The notes beneath the pieces are model-generated. The model made no database searches. It was not told the DNA's origin and saw only the letters and a list, made by a program, of their open reading frames with translations. Shown one piece after another: positions 10,013-20,813 of a stretch of 64,000 bases of DNA. Source of the stretch: Caecitellus pseudoparvulus (taxonomy: Eukaryota > Bigyra: Bicosoecida); assembly GCA_965644315.1 (NCBI GenBank), contig CBFFRQ010000080.1, positions 248,001 through 312,000 on the forward strand, read 5' to 3'. How positions within the stretch are numbered: the first letter of the stretch is position 1; each line of letters starts with the position of its first letter. Made by a program: the position numbers and the translations under genes.

Positions 10013-12562
10013 ATGGCGGCAGCACAGCAGTTCCCGAACTACGACGATGAGTTCAGTGAGTTTCGCTTTGACACGCTGACACTGACAGGGTTCCACACGC
10101 ACACCCTTCCTGCTGCAGGCACCCTAAGCTCCTTCCTGAAGTCTTTCACTTCGCTGACAGCGGATGGCAGCGATGGTGGTGAGCGCAAGTACTTCGAGAT
10201 GATGGTGCGTGCCCCTGCGAACTTGTGCTGTGCTTCAAAGCCCTGCCCCGCGCGGCAGGCACCCAGCGACAGAGGCTCGGCCCCCGTGGCGCTGTGAGAC
10301 TAATGAGGTACCTCAGCCGCCCAATCACCGTATTCTCACAGAAGGAAGTGAAGCAGCGCAAGCGAGTGACTTTCCCCGTCGCCATGGACGACCTGAAGCT
10401 GGTGAGTGTGGTGCGGAATTGGCCCTACGCTCCTCGCGACACGAGCACTGGCCTGCTGCCTCGCCGAGCAGTCCAAGGAGACGGGTTCTGACCTCATTCG
10501 CAACATTCAAAGTAATGGGATGCGGTACATTGAGCTCATCTCGGCTGTTATCGATTCCCTGCTCGTGGAGGACGAGGAGCTCAAGAGCCTCGAGCCGGAC
10601 GCAGCCAGCGAAGACGTCGTGGACGTTCTGGTGAAGCACAGGGTGAAACACGCCGCCGACTCCATGACCCAGGCGGGTGCAGATGCCGTGGAGGAGTCAG
10701 AGGTGCGGCGCATGTTCCCCTCCCGTCTGCTGAGGCGGTACGAGGTGGTCCTGCGCCCCCTCACGGAAATGGGAGCTGTGCCTGTGCGGGATGTCAAGGC
10801 CGGGCACATCGGCCACCTGGTCAAGGTGAAGGGCATCTGCACACGTGTCTCCGACGTGAAGCCCATGGTGACCGTAGCCACGTACACCTGTGACGTGTGC
10901 GGCTGGGAGGTGTACCAGGAGGTGAACTCAAAGTCGTTCACCCCAATCAACAAGTGCCCAACAGCCGAGTGTGCGGCCGGCAACACAGCTGGCATGCTGC
11001 GCCTGCAGACGCGTGGGTCTAAGTTTGTCAAGTACCAGGAGCTGCGCATCCAGGAGCTGCCCGACCAAGTCCCCGTCGGGCACATCCCCCGCTCCATCAC
11101 CGTCGTGGCCAAGGGCGAACGCACCCGCAGTGTCATCCCAGGCGACATCGTCACAGTCAGCGGCATCTTCGTGCCGACACCGTACACGGGTTGGCAGGCC
11201 ATGCGGGCTGGCTTGTTGGCTGACACGTACTTGGAGGCGCAGCACATTGCCCAGGCCAAGCGCGGAGGGCGCGGCGGCGCTGATGTGGAGGAGCTGAGCC
11301 CCGAGATGGAGGAGGCCTTGGCGGCCGCCGCAGACGACCCGGACATTTACAGCAAGATGGCTCGCAGTCTGGCCCCCGAGATCTGGGGCATGGAGGACGT
11401 GAAGAAAGCCTTACTGCTGCAGCTCATCAGCGGCGTGACAACCACCCAAAGCGATGGCATGCGCATCCGTGGCGACATCAACATCCTCCTGCTGGGGGAT
11501 CCCGGTGTTGCCAAGTCTCAGCTGCTGAAGCACGTGTCCAAGGTCGCGCCCAGGTGCGTGTACACCACGGGCAAGGGCTCGTCCGGCGTGGGCCTCACGG
11601 CAGCCATTCTGAAGGACCCGGTCACAGGGGAGCTGGCCCTGGAAGGGGGTGCACTGGTGCTGGCCGACATGGGCATCGCGTGCATTGATGAGTTTGACAA
11701 GATGGACGAGTCGGACCGCACTGCCATTCACGAGGTCATGGAGCAGCAGACCGTGTCCATCGCCAAGGCAGGCATCACGACGACGCTGAACGCCCGCACA
11801 GCCATCTTGGCAGCGGCCAACCCGCTGTACGGGCGCTTCAAGCGCGTGGACAAGGACCCACACTTGAACATGTTGAAGAACATCAACATTCCCCCCGCCC
11901 TCCTGTCCCGCTTCGACATGCTGTTCGTGCTCAAAGACGAGCCAAGCACTGACGCAGACATGGCCCTGGCGAGGCACGTCACGTACGTGCACAAGCACAA
12001 CTCTCACCCGCCCCTGGACTTTGAGCCGCTGTCCCCTGCCCTTCTTCGAGCCTACATGGCCCGCTCAGCACTGGTGGAGCCGAGCGTGCCACCCTCCTTG
12101 GCGGGGCATATCGTCAACTCCTACGTGGAGATGAGGGCAGACGACCTAGAGGCAAGCCGAGCTACAGGGGGGCGTGGCAGCCTGACGCCTCGCCAGCTGC
12201 TGTCCATCTTGCGCTTGGCACAAGCGCTGGCACGGCTGCACTTTCGACCAGAGGTTGCGGAGGAGGACGTTGACGAGGCCATCCGCCTCATCCAGGTGTC
12301 CAAGGCCAAGCTCATGTCGCCCGATGAAGCTGCAGCTGCTGCAGGCGGCTCTTGGAAGGACAGGGTGTGGCGCATCATCTCTGAGATGCTGAACGACGCG
12401 GGCGCGGCGAGCGACCTCACGCTGCGCATGGCCGACGTGCGGCGCCGGGTGACGCGCCATGGCTTCTCAGACAAGCAGCTCATGGAGACCCTGTCAGACT
12501 ACATTGACTTGAACATCGTCCAGCTGAACCCCAGCAGGACGCTGCTGGAGATGGTGCAGTAA
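10013..12562 (+). CDS. MCM7: DNA replication licensing factor MCM7
   Basis: Exons 10013-10055, 10119-10204, 10342-10401 and 10472-12562, 759 residues. The short 5' exons give NYDDEFSTLSSFLKSFTS and KRVTFPVAMDDLKLSKETG, typical of the MCM7 N-terminus. The zinc finger CDVC...CPTAEC lies at about 203-230. It is followed by LQTRGSKFVKYQELRIQE and DQVPVGHIPRSITV, which are MCM7-specific. The AAA+ core has Walker A GDPGVAKSQ (about 405), GKGSSGVGLTAAI, Walker B CIDEFDKM, sensor 1 AANP and arginine finger SRFD (about 542). The C-terminal winged helix ends LNPSRTLLEMVQ. It is one of six MCM2-7 helicase subunits in the nucleus. PSF3, another CMG component, lies 9.4 kb upstream. Confidence 0.97.
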
Positions 12563-12582
12563 TGCTTGCCCCAGCCTCGAAG

Positions 12583-12588
12583 AATGCA
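12583..12588 (+). terminator. Putative poly(A) signal AATGCA after MCM7
   Basis: AATGCA begins 21 nt after the TAA of MCM7. Role inferred from the window-wide pattern. Confidence 0.5.
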
Positions 12589-12690
12589 CGCTTGCCACAA
12601 TCGCCAGCCCAGCAAAATCGATCAACGCCCTGGAATATCAAGACGCGAATCCTGCTGTTTCAACTTGCTCTACACAGCTGCGCGTGCACA

Positions 12691-13614
12691 ATGGCTGCTT
12701 CACACGCTTCCTCGACACGGGAGGCAGGTAAGTTTCGAACGGGGCGTGGTGGGTCAAAATCCGCAGCACAACCTGCCCCTGCCCCTTCCAGAGCTCCAAG
12801 AGCTGCAGGAGCTGCTGAAAAGCGCCAAGACCCCTGGCGTGATTGCCATTCTGCAGCGTGAGATTGCCGTGAGATCGGCCCCAGCGCCAGAGCCTGCACC
12901 AGCTCCTGCAGCAGCAGTGGCGACAGCAGTGGCGTCTGCTGCTTCTGTACGTCACCCGCACGACGAGTGCTTCGGGCTGGTTTCCTATGACCACAAGCAC
13001 ACCGAACGCGCACCCATGCAGTCTACGCCGTCATATGAGCACATTAAGTGGGGGTGGGACAGCGGCACCAAGTTTGTGAACGTGTACTGCACCGTGCCAG
13101 GCCTCAAGTCCAGCGACAAAGACAAGGTACAGCGGGTGCCGTGCCGCCGTGCCCAGGCCTGACACTGTTGCACATGCCTCTCCCCATTTCTGGCTCGTTG
13201 TTCCAGGCTGAAGTGGACTTCACGACTACGTCGTTCGACTTGCGTGTGCTGGGTGTGGGAGGCAAGGACTACCGCCTGGTGAAGACCAACTTGGAAAAAG
13301 ACATCAACGTGGACAAGAGCAAGGTAAAGGTGAAGGATGGGAAGGTCGTCATCATGCTGCGCAAGGTGAACGACTACGACTTCTGGAGCAACCTGACCGC
13401 CAAGACGGAGCGCCGGGCAAAGGCTGCTGGTGGCGGGTCCGGCACAGACGGCATCATGGACATGCTGGGGGAGATGTACAACTCTGGAGACGACAACATG
13501 AAGCGCGTGATCGGGGAGGCATGGGAAAAGTCCCAGCGCAGCCGCATGGCGGGGGGCGGCGCACCCGACTTCGGCGGCAGTGCCTTCGACGGCCCCGACG
13601 GCTTGGACCTGTAG
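12691..13614 (+). CDS. CACYBP: Calcyclin-binding protein / Siah-interacting protein (CacyBP/SIP)
   Basis: Exons 12691-12727, 12792-13126 and 13207-13614, 259 residues. The N-terminal helical region ELQELQELLKSAK corresponds to the SIP dimerisation helices. A Pro/Ala linker follows, then a CS domain: IKWGWDSGTKFVNVYCTVPG, joined across the intron to AEVDFTTTSFDLRVLGVGGK and YRLVKTNLEKDINVDKSKVK. The C-terminal SGS region reads GIMDMLGEMYNSGDDNMKR (family form: GLMxxLKxxYxxGDDxMKRTI). The protein links Siah E3 ligase to Skp1 complexes for substrate ubiquitination, and the CS domain is Hsp90-related. It converges on DHCR7 with 48 bp between the stops. Confidence 0.92.
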
Positions 13615-13630
13615 CCCTGCCCCGGCACGG

Positions 13631-13638
13631 AATGCATT
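13631..13638. terminator. Palindromic AATGCATT between convergent CacyBP and DHCR7 genes
   Basis: It begins 17 nt after the CacyBP stop and ends 25 nt from the DHCR7 stop on the other strand. It is a perfect palindrome giving AATGCA to both transcripts. Inferred bidirectional poly(A) signal. Confidence 0.6.
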
Positions 13639-13662
13639 GCAGCTTGGTGGCTGCGGCACACC

Positions 13663-15068
13663 TCAGAAGAGGCCCGGCACGATCTTGTACGGAACTGCCT
13701 CCTGGTACATGGCCCAGTACTTGCCGTACTTGTTGGCACAGCGCTCGTCGTCACGCCAGGCCCGGTCCAGCAGCAGGATGGTGAGGAAGGTGACGTAGAC
13801 GTAGGGGATGAAGTGCGTCACCTGCACGGGCACCGTCCACAGCAGGGCGGCAGCGATCTCGGGCAGGTAGTGAAAGTGGCGGGACCAGGCCCAGTAGCCG
13901 TCCACGAGCAGAAGGGACTTGCGCACCGTGCCGTCCTTGGTGGTGTACTCAGCCTCGATCATCTTGGGCTTGCGGCCCCAAATGGTGCCCTGCCCCTTGG
14001 TGGCACGGGCATGGGAGCGCTGCTCGTCAGCCTCGTAGTTGATGACAATGGCCGCGCCGCCCAGGGCGGCGAGGGCCAGGGCGACTGGCCAGGTGAGGCC
14101 AGAGGAGCCGCCGTGGTGGGCCCAGAAGGCGGAGTGTGTCATGTACAGGGAAGGAATCCAGACCAGGCAGCCCCAGCAGATGTAGAAGCCGGCGCGGTCG
14201 TGCTGGATGTCCATGGTGTGCATGTACCCCTTCACCTCCCACCAGAAGAACTTGGCGCAGTACGCGATGTTCAGCACCGCGTTCACAAACATCTCAGGGG
14301 CCAGGCCGCCCCCGGTGATCTTCATGTTGTAGGCGGCGGCGGAGAGGGGGAAGAGGGTCCAGAACATCATGCCGAAGCGGCAGTTCGTGAACTGCTTAAC
14401 GTCCCACCCCAGGATGCGTGGGTACAGCTCGGTGCCCCAATAGTAGTCCACAAAGAAGTTCCCCGTGGTGCTGTTGTCGGCGGTGGAGGGGGCGTAGATG
14501 CCCTTGAAGTAGAGAAAGAGACAGAACACGAGGGACGCGCCATTCATGAAGATGACGATGTCGCGGTAGTGGTCCATGAACACGGACAGCTCCCAGAAGC
14601 CCAGGGCGGCACCTCCGATGAAGCCCACCAGGGCGATGCAGAAGTGCTGGAAGGCATTGTCCAGGTACATGGGCCGGTGGCCAGAGGGGGAGACGGGGCC
14701 CTGGTGCCAGAAGCCGGGAGCGGCCCGCATGAGCACCAGCTCCAGCGCGATGTACGTGAGGATGACCTTCACGCCCTCCCAGCTGTGGCGGGTTCGGTGT
14801 GGGCAGGTGCTGAGTGGAGCAGGGCGGGCGGCACAACAGCACTAGGCTCTCACCTGGGAGCAGCGAAAGCTGAATCGATGAAGGCTGCCGGCTCCTCCAG
14901 GATCTCAGTGACTGTCGCGCCGAGGTCGCCCTCGTGCACAGTGTTGGCGTGCACCAGCACCATGGACACGACAGGCGGCGCCAGCGTGAGGAAGAGGGGG
15001 CCAAGGGAATCGCGGGCTCCGAAGAATCCCCCACCCTTGGCCTTGTTGGTGCCTGTCCACATGCTCAT
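13663..15068 (-). CDS. DHCR7: 7-dehydrocholesterol reductase-type sterol delta-7 reductase
   Basis: Exons 15068-14854 and 14782-13663, 444 residues; the intron 14853-14783 joins FAAP to SWEGVKVILTY. It is a polytopic ER membrane enzyme that reduces the C7-C8 double bond of sterols with NADPH. Family marks are DSLGPLFLTLAPP (TM1), STTGNFFVDYYWGTELYPRI, the loop RSHARATKGQGTIWGRKPKM, DGYWAWSRHFHYLPEI, and the C-terminal block DRAWRDDERCANKYGKYW followed by VPYKIVPGLF, diagnostic for the ERG4/ERG24/DHCR7 family. GTIWGRKPKMIEAEYTTKDG matches DHCR7/DWF5 rather than C14- or C24-reductases. The start at 15068 (MSMWTG) has a second ATG six bases on. The gene diverges from INO1. Confidence 0.93.
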
Positions 15069-15692
15069 GATCGATGCGTTGTGGGAAGGCGGGCGGCTCG
15101 GAGCGGAAAGTGCCTGCGGACTTTGAGTGGTCCGAAGCGGCAACAACCCTGCTGACGTGGCAGCAGCACACAGCTCTGAAGTGCACCTGGCGCGAAATGC
15201 TGCATCCACACGGTTGGATGCGTGGGAACGGTGTGATATGCCTGCCCGCGTCTTACGTAGCTTGCGGCGCTGCTCGAGCATGGCCGCCCGCCCAGCCGTT
15301 TGCAGGCTTGCGCCCCCCCCCCACACCCCCTCCACGCCACGATAGAAGTCAGCCAGCGAGCAACGGGCGAGGCCAAATTTTCTCACCTACACCTTCACGC
15401 TCACCTCCTGCCCATCTGCGTCCCTTAGCCACCTCAGCTCCCCCAGCGTGTCTCCACTAGCACTCTCGCTATTGGAGCCCCAGCGGACTGTTCAGCGGCC
15501 CGCACACACAGCCAGGCACAGGCCCGTTCCATGCGGTGAAAACCCATGACACGAGTATTTGAGTCCGGCTGCCAACACCATTCATTGTAACATCACGGTG
15601 CGTGGCGCGAAGCGGCACTTGAAGCTGCCCCGGCTTCCGTGCATTTCCGCGCACGCCGCCTCATGCTCGCCTCTGCCGTGCCTCCTTCTCAG
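15069..15692. promoter_or_regulatory. Divergent promoter region, DHCR7 and INO1
   Basis: A 624 bp gap between opposed starts. It contains a C10 run at 15313-15322 next to a C/A-rich patch. A pyrimidine-rich CCTCCTTCTCAG abuts the INO1 ATG and looks like a splice acceptor, so a 5'-UTR intron is possible. I see no gene here. A longer INO1 start at 15639 stays in frame but reads like untranslated sequence. Confidence 0.4.
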
Positions 15693-17404
15693 ATGGCCTC
15701 CGCATCCTCCACAACCTATTCCGACGCACCTATCAAGGTCGTCAGTCCCTTGGTGACTTACACCGATGACGTCGTTGAGGCCAAGTACTCGTACGAAACG
15801 ACGAGCGTGACTGTTGATGAAAAGGGAGGCCTGGTGGCACAGCCCGTGACCACCGGCTTCACCTTCCGAACCCAGCGCAAAGTGCCCAAGGTGGGCGTCA
15901 TGATTGCTGGGCTTGGTGGCAACAACGGCACCACCCTGACTGCCAGGTGAGCGGGCCGTGTTCCGCCCCGGCGCGCCAGCGGCGTTTCACGCGGCCGCCG
16001 TCCACCCATTTGCACAGCATCCTGGCCAACAAGACCGGCACTTGCTGGATGACCAAGGAGGGCAAGAAGACCCCCAACTACTTTGGGTCCGTCACCCAGG
16101 CATCCACCGTGCGCCTGGGCTCTGACGCGGCAGGCAAGGACGTCTACGTGCCCATGTCACGTGTCCTTCCCATGGTGCACCCCAACGAGTGGGTGGTCAC
16201 TGGCTGGGACATCAGCGGCGCCAACTTGGCCGACGCCATGGCCCGCGCGGCAGTGCTGCCCTATGACCTCCAGCGCCAGCTGGCCCCAGCCATGAAGGCC
16301 ATGGTGCCCCTGCCTGGCATCTACGACCCTGACTTCATCGCTGCCAACCAGGAGGACCGTGCCGACAACGTCATCCCCGGCACCAAGGCCGAGCAGGTGG
16401 CGGCTGTGCGCAAGCACATCGCCGACTTCAAGGCCTCCTCTGGCGTGGACAAAGTCGTCGTGGTCTGGTCTGCCAACACCGAGCGCTTCTCGGACGTGCG
16501 GGAGGGCCTGAACACCACCGCCGCTGAGCTGCTCGCCTCCATCGAGAAGGGTGAGGCGGAGGTGTCCCCCTCCACCCTCATGGCTGTCGCTGCCATCCAG
16601 GAGGGCTGCACGTACATCAACGGCTCCCCCCAGAACACCTTCGTGCCAGGCGTCATCGAGATGGCCGCCGAGGCGGGCGTGTACATCGGCGGTGACGACT
16701 TCAAGAGTGGCCAGACGAAGATGAAGTCTGTGCTGGTGGATTTCCTGGTGGGCGCAGGCATCAAGCCCGCCTCCATCGTCTCCTACAACCACCTCGGCAA
16801 CAACGACGGCAAGAACCTGTCTGCGCCCAAGCAGTTCCGGTCCAAGGAGATCTCCAAGTCCAACGTCGTGGACGACATGGTGGCCTCCAACGGCATCCTG
16901 TACGCGCCTGGCGAGGTGCCCGACCACTGCGTCGTGATCAAGTACGTCCCCTACGTGGGGGACAGCAAGCGCGCCATGGATGAGTACACCTCCGAGATCT
17001 TCATGGGTGGCAGCAACACCATTGTCATGCACAACACCTGCGAGGATTCCCTGCTCGCGGCGCCTCTCATCATCGACCTCGTCGTGCTGGGTGAGCTGAC
17101 CGAGCGCATGACCATCAAGCAGGACGGCGAGGAGAGCTTCCACGGCTTCCACGCTGTGCTGTCCCTGCTCTCCTACCTGCTCAAGGCGCCCCTGGTGCCC
17201 ACTGGCGCCCCCGTCATCAACGCGCTCTTCAAGCAGCGCGAGGCCATCACCAATGTCCTCCGTGCTGCTGTTGGGCTGCCCCCTGAGAACCACATGCTGC
17301 TGGAGCACCGCATGCCAGGTGTCGGTGCCCTCAGCGCCATGGCAGGTGGCGCCGGCCCTGTCGCGGCCGCTGGCGGCGCCGCCGCTGAGGAGGTCAAGGA
17401 GTGA
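15693..17404 (+). CDS. INO1: Myo-inositol-1-phosphate synthase
   Basis: Exons 15693-15946 and 16018-17404, 546 residues, close to the usual 510-535. It converts glucose-6-phosphate to 1D-myo-inositol-3-phosphate (NAD-dependent, cytosolic), feeding phosphatidylinositol and phytate. The NAD-binding [12 protein letters not shown] leads across the intron into SILANKTG. Catalytic-core marks are [65 protein letters not shown] and SNVVDDMV. The start is set at 15693 because [19 protein letters not shown] aligns with the family N-terminus. An Ala/Gly tail (about the last 25 residues) is extra. It converges on the DDT/WHIM gene. Confidence 0.96.
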
Positions 17405-17478
17405 GCCAACGCTCCTTCCCTCCCCCCCACGTGCGTGAACACCCTCGATTGAGCACGGAAAGGCGGTGTGCGAGGCTC

Positions 17479-17486
17479 AATGCATT
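17479..17486. terminator. Palindromic AATGCATT between convergent INO1 and DDT/WHIM genes
   Basis: 75 nt past the INO1 stop and 19 nt past the DDT-gene stop on the other strand. Same eight bases as at the other convergent junctions. Inferred bidirectional poly(A) signal. Confidence 0.6.
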
Positions 17487-17504
17487 AACCTGACATAGCG
17501 CATG

Positions 17505-20500
17505 TCACTCACTTTCTTCCTCGTCGTCATACTCCAGGCCTTCCTCCTCCTCAACCTCATCCTCTTCCTGCTGCACCCAAGGTCTGGCCTCCCGCGCGAT
17601 GAGGCTGCGAGGGACTGTGGCAAGGCCCCCCGCAGCGGCACGCTCGTGCAGCTCCTGCACCGCCAAAGCCACAGCAGGCAGCGTGGCAGCCCCAGCCACC
17701 CGCACGCGCCACCTGCGCCGCCCTGAACGGTACCGCCACAGCACGGCTGCGCCATCAATGGCGAACTCCTCCTCATCCTCAGCAGACCCCATGCTTCCTT
17801 CCTCCTCCCCGTCACTCCAGCCATCTGGCCGGGCTGGGTCTTCCCACCACGGCTCCTCGGGGGCATCCACGCCTTCCTCGCCTGCCTCTGCACGGCGGGT
17901 GAGGGACAGGGCCGCCATTGCCGCCCGCCGGCGCTCTGCGCGTTGCTGGGCGTACATGTGGCTCTCCAACGCCAGCAGCAGGGGAGCCACCTCGTGCGCT
18001 GCGTGTGCTGCCGCCACAGCCGCAGTCCATGTGTCCAGGCTCATTTGCTCGGCAGCCGAGGGGCCTCTTCGCGTCACGAGGGTGCCATGCTCCTCCAGCA
18101 CCTTGGGAGGGGGTGGGGGCACTTGCCAAGGGCTGGCCTTCCGCATGTAGTCGATGCCTGGCCCCCGCATGTTGGGGGCTGGCTGCGTCAGCCACTCACA
18201 CTTTGCCTCCGCACCTGCGCCCTCCATCACATCCTTGAACGCGACCATGAGTGCCAAGACAGTGGACCGCACAGCGACCGACGCAGCCTTGGGTGTTGGC
18301 AGCAGGTCCAGTGGGTGCTCTTCGTCGGCGTCCCCAGTCACTGGGGCTGCTGCCTGCGCTTCATCCTGGGTCGTGGGCTGAGCACCCCGCGCAGAAGCTG
18401 CCAGCTTGGCACTGGCTGCTAGCGCTGCCGAGCGCCGGGTGCGCTTGGGCGCCGGGGCCTGCTCTGCGGCCTCTCGCTCCTCCTCAGCCAGCGCCCTGGC
18501 AAGGGCAGCATCGGCATCTTCTCGACTTCGCAGGCGCTTGGTGCCGCCCAGGGCGCTTGCCTCGCTGTCGGCGGCGGCGGAGCCGGCGTCGCCGCCTGCT
18601 TCTGGAAGCCCTAAGAGCTCCTCAATGCTGCTCTGGTGCATGCCGCGAGAGGCCATCGTGTGGGCTATGTGCTCGCGCTTGGCGCGCTGCGTCCACAGGC
18701 TGCTGCTGAGGCGCGTCGCCGCCAGCTCCAGAGCACTGTACAGCGCTCCCTCCTGCTGCCCCCTGGAGTCCAGTGAGTTCAGCAAGCGCTGCACACCCTC
18801 GATGGTGTCAAGAAAGCCCCACCTGGACACTGTCCTTGCAGGGTCCCCAGCAGCCAGTGCCCTGGCGCCGAGCAACTCATCGGCGAGGTGTGACCCTGCC
18901 AGCTCCGCGTCCACTTCTGCAGCGGTGAACTTCTTCGAACGCCGCTTGGGCTTACCTGCAGGTTGCTCTGTGGTGGGGGTGTCGCCTGCCGCCCCTGCAC
19001 CTGGCGCTGCCGCGGAGGCGCTGGACTGGCCGCTGGAGACCTGGGGGCCCGCCTGCTTGGCCAGGCGGGCGAGTGTCTCTTGCTCGCTGAGGAGAACCCC
19101 AGCAGCGGTGGCAGCCGAGTCGGCGACTGCCCACTCCACATATACCCGCGTGCTGTCTGCCGCAAAGCGCCAGTAGCGAGTGCCATGCCGGTCTCGCCCA
19201 AGCAGGGTTGCGCCTGTGGCGACCTTGGCCAGCCTGCGAGAGTACTTAAGCGCAATGCGACGCTTCATGTCCTCGATCTCCTCGGCTAGCCTCGCTTTCT
19301 GCGCTTCCTCTTGCAGGCCGACTCGAGCCAGCGCTGCGGCAGTCAAGACTGGGTCTGTCCGTTTCGCCTTGCCTCGCCCCAGCTCAAAGCCGCAGCCAGA
19401 CTCCTTGGCAGTGCGAATGGCGTCGGTGAGGCGGTCAAGGTCCTTTGCCTGCGCAGCTTCCTTCAACTCCAGCTCCAGGGACGCCCGCAGCTCGGCAAGC
19501 GCTGCGTGGTCTGGCTGGTCTGGAAGGGGGGCACCCGGCTCACCTGCGGCCTTGTGCACGGCCTCCCGGCGCCGTTGTGTTCGAGCGTCCAAGGCCTCCC
19601 GCTTGGCCCGCGCCGTCTCGGCAGCCTTGCGCTCCTCTGCCCGCTGGGAGTCCAGGATGGCCTCCCGGCGCTTGACGCGATCTTGCACCACGCCTGCAAC
19701 AACCTTGGTCACCGTCGCGCCGTCCACGAGCAGCCGGAGAATGGCCAGGCGCTGATCCAGGGTCAAGTCTGTGTACTCCTTGGAAGCCAGGGCTTTCACC
19801 GCCGCCACGCCTTGGGGGTCTGCGACCTCTGCCATCTCGGCACCCTCTGGCGTGTGCAGCAGCACCAAGCGCAGCACTTCGGGCCATGTCAGGGGTGAGA
19901 GGAGGGCCAGCGTGGGGGCGACCGCCTCCGTGTCGCCTGCCGTGTCCCCAAACAGGAAGTCGTCCTCGTCATCGTCATCGTCTGCCGCGTCCTCGCTCAC
20001 GCCCTCGCGCTGCTCCAGGATCAATCGCAGCAGAGCCATGTGCACGCGAGTGATGAGGCGGTGCCCTCGCCACTGCTGGCACGAGAAGGCGGTGACGAGG
20101 TCCTCCACCTCCACCCGGTCCAGCGACGTCGTCAGGCGAGCGACCGTTTCATCACCCACTCCCACCAACCAAGGGTTGATGCGTGCGAGCTTGTCTGCTT
20201 CACTTTCTGCTGCTGCCTCCCCGTGAGCTGCAGAGGAAGGCAGGCCGTGGGGGGCGAAGGGAGACGCCAGGGCGCTGCCGGTGCTCTGGATCCCTTCCGC
20301 TTTGGGAGAGGCGGGCGGAACGGCCTCCTCCGCCTGCAGCACCTGGCTGTCGGCGAGGACCATGTGGTCGCCACACGCAGTGGGGCTGCCGTCCAAGACT
20401 GCTGCCCCTGCGAACACGCGCACGAAGTCCCACACTTGCAGCAGCGCGCCGTACTGCTCGTGTGTTGCCAGGCCATGTGCCTTGCACACAGGTGGCGGGG

Positions 20501-20813
20501 CCTCCAGCCCAAGCCCCAGCGCACCATGCTCCTCCACGTAGCTAGCTGGATACGCTGGCTCCAAGTGCAGCAAGGAATCGTGCACGGGGTACGCTTTTTG
20601 CCGCTTGGCGAAGGTCACAGTCGCCGGCGGCGGCGCGCTGGCTTTCTCCTTCGCAGCTTGCAGTGCCGCCCAAGCCTTGCGGTCACGAAGGTCCTCTGGG
20701 AGCTTGTTGGCGCGGATGGCTTGCTTCAGCGACCGCATGTCCCAGCCCCGAATGGTGCGCTTGCGCCGCGGGGTGTCGCTCTTGCCCCCATGTGCAGAGC
20801 CAGTGCTGCTCAT
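17505..20813 (-). CDS. DDT and WHIM domain chromatin protein (ISWI-partner type)
   Basis: Single open exon, 1,102 residues from ATG 20813 (MSSTGSAHGGK); the frame stays open to 20987 with no better start. A DDT-like region begins near residue 117 (EQYGALLQVWDFVRVFAG) and resumes after an acidic/Ala insertion (DLVTAFSCQQWRG, HMALLRLILEQREG). WHIM motifs follow: LTWPEVLRLVLLHT, YTDLTLDQRLAILRLLVDGA, and LLGRDRHGTRYWRF (WSD/WHIM3). These regions in BAZ/ACF1 and plant DDR/RINGLET proteins bind ISWI remodellers and read linker length. Long charged helices (about 440-560) look coiled-coil. I see no PHD finger, bromodomain or homeobox, so the chromatin-reading half of BAZ proteins is absent. The C-terminus is very acidic. 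ISWI partnership is inference from the family. Confidence 0.82.
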   Translation of the reverse strand: MSSTGSAHGGKSDTPRRKRTIRGWDMRSLKQAIRANKLPEDLRDRKAWAALQAAKEKASAPPPATVTFAKRQKAYPVHDSLLHLEPAYPASYVEEHGALGLGLEAPPPVCKAHGLATHEQYGALLQVWDFVRVFAGAAVLDGSPTACGDHMVLADSQVLQAEEAVPPASPKAEGIQSTGSALASPFAPHGLPSSAAHGEAAAESEADKLARINPWLVGVGDETVARLTTSLDRVEVEDLVTAFSCQQWRGHRLITRVHMALLRLILEQREGVSEDAADDDDDEDDFLFGDTAGDTEAVAPTLALLSPLTWPEVLRLVLLHTPEGAEMAEVADPQGVAAVKALASKEYTDLTLDQRLAILRLLVDGATVTKVVAGVVQDRVKRREAILDSQRAEERKAAETARAKREALDARTQRRREAVHKAAGEPGAPLPDQPDHAALAELRASLELELKEAAQAKDLDRLTDAIRTAKESGCGFELGRGKAKRTDPVLTAAALARVGLQEEAQKARLAEEIEDMKRRIALKYSRRLAKVATGATLLGRDRHGTRYWRFAADSTRVYVEWAVADSAATAAGVLLSEQETLARLAKQAGPQVSSGQSSASAAAPGAGAAGDTPTTEQPAGKPKRRSKKFTAAEVDAELAGSHLADELLGARALAAGDPARTVSRWGFLDTIEGVQRLLNSLDSRGQQEGALYSALELAATRLSSSLWTQRAKREHIAHTMASRGMHQSSIEELLGLPEAGGDAGSAAADSEASALGGTKRLRSREDADAALARALAEEEREAAEQAPAPKRTRRSAALAASAKLAASARGAQPTTQDEAQAAAPVTGDADEEHPLDLLPTPKAASVAVRSTVLALMVAFKDVMEGAGAEAKCEWLTQPAPNMRGPGIDYMRKASPWQVPPPPPKVLEEHGTLVTRRGPSAAEQMSLDTWTAAVAAAHAAHEVAPLLLALESHMYAQQRAERRRAAMAALSLTRRAEAGEEGVDAPEEPWWEDPARPDGWSDGEEEGSMGSAEDEEEFAIDGAAVLWRYRSGRRRWRVRVAGAATLPAVALAVQELHERAAAGGLATVPRSLIAREARPWVQQEEDEVEEEEGLEYDDEEESE

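Noticed and set aside
13813-15126. 437-codon plus-strand frame antisense to DHCR7
   Set aside because: Translation is Gly/Val/Glu/His-rich without a domain, and the DHCR7 frame on the other strand is certain.
16157-17308. 383-codon minus-strand frame inside INO1
   Set aside because: Shadow of a well-conserved gene; composition (His/Asp/Val/Gly) mirrors the INO1 codons.
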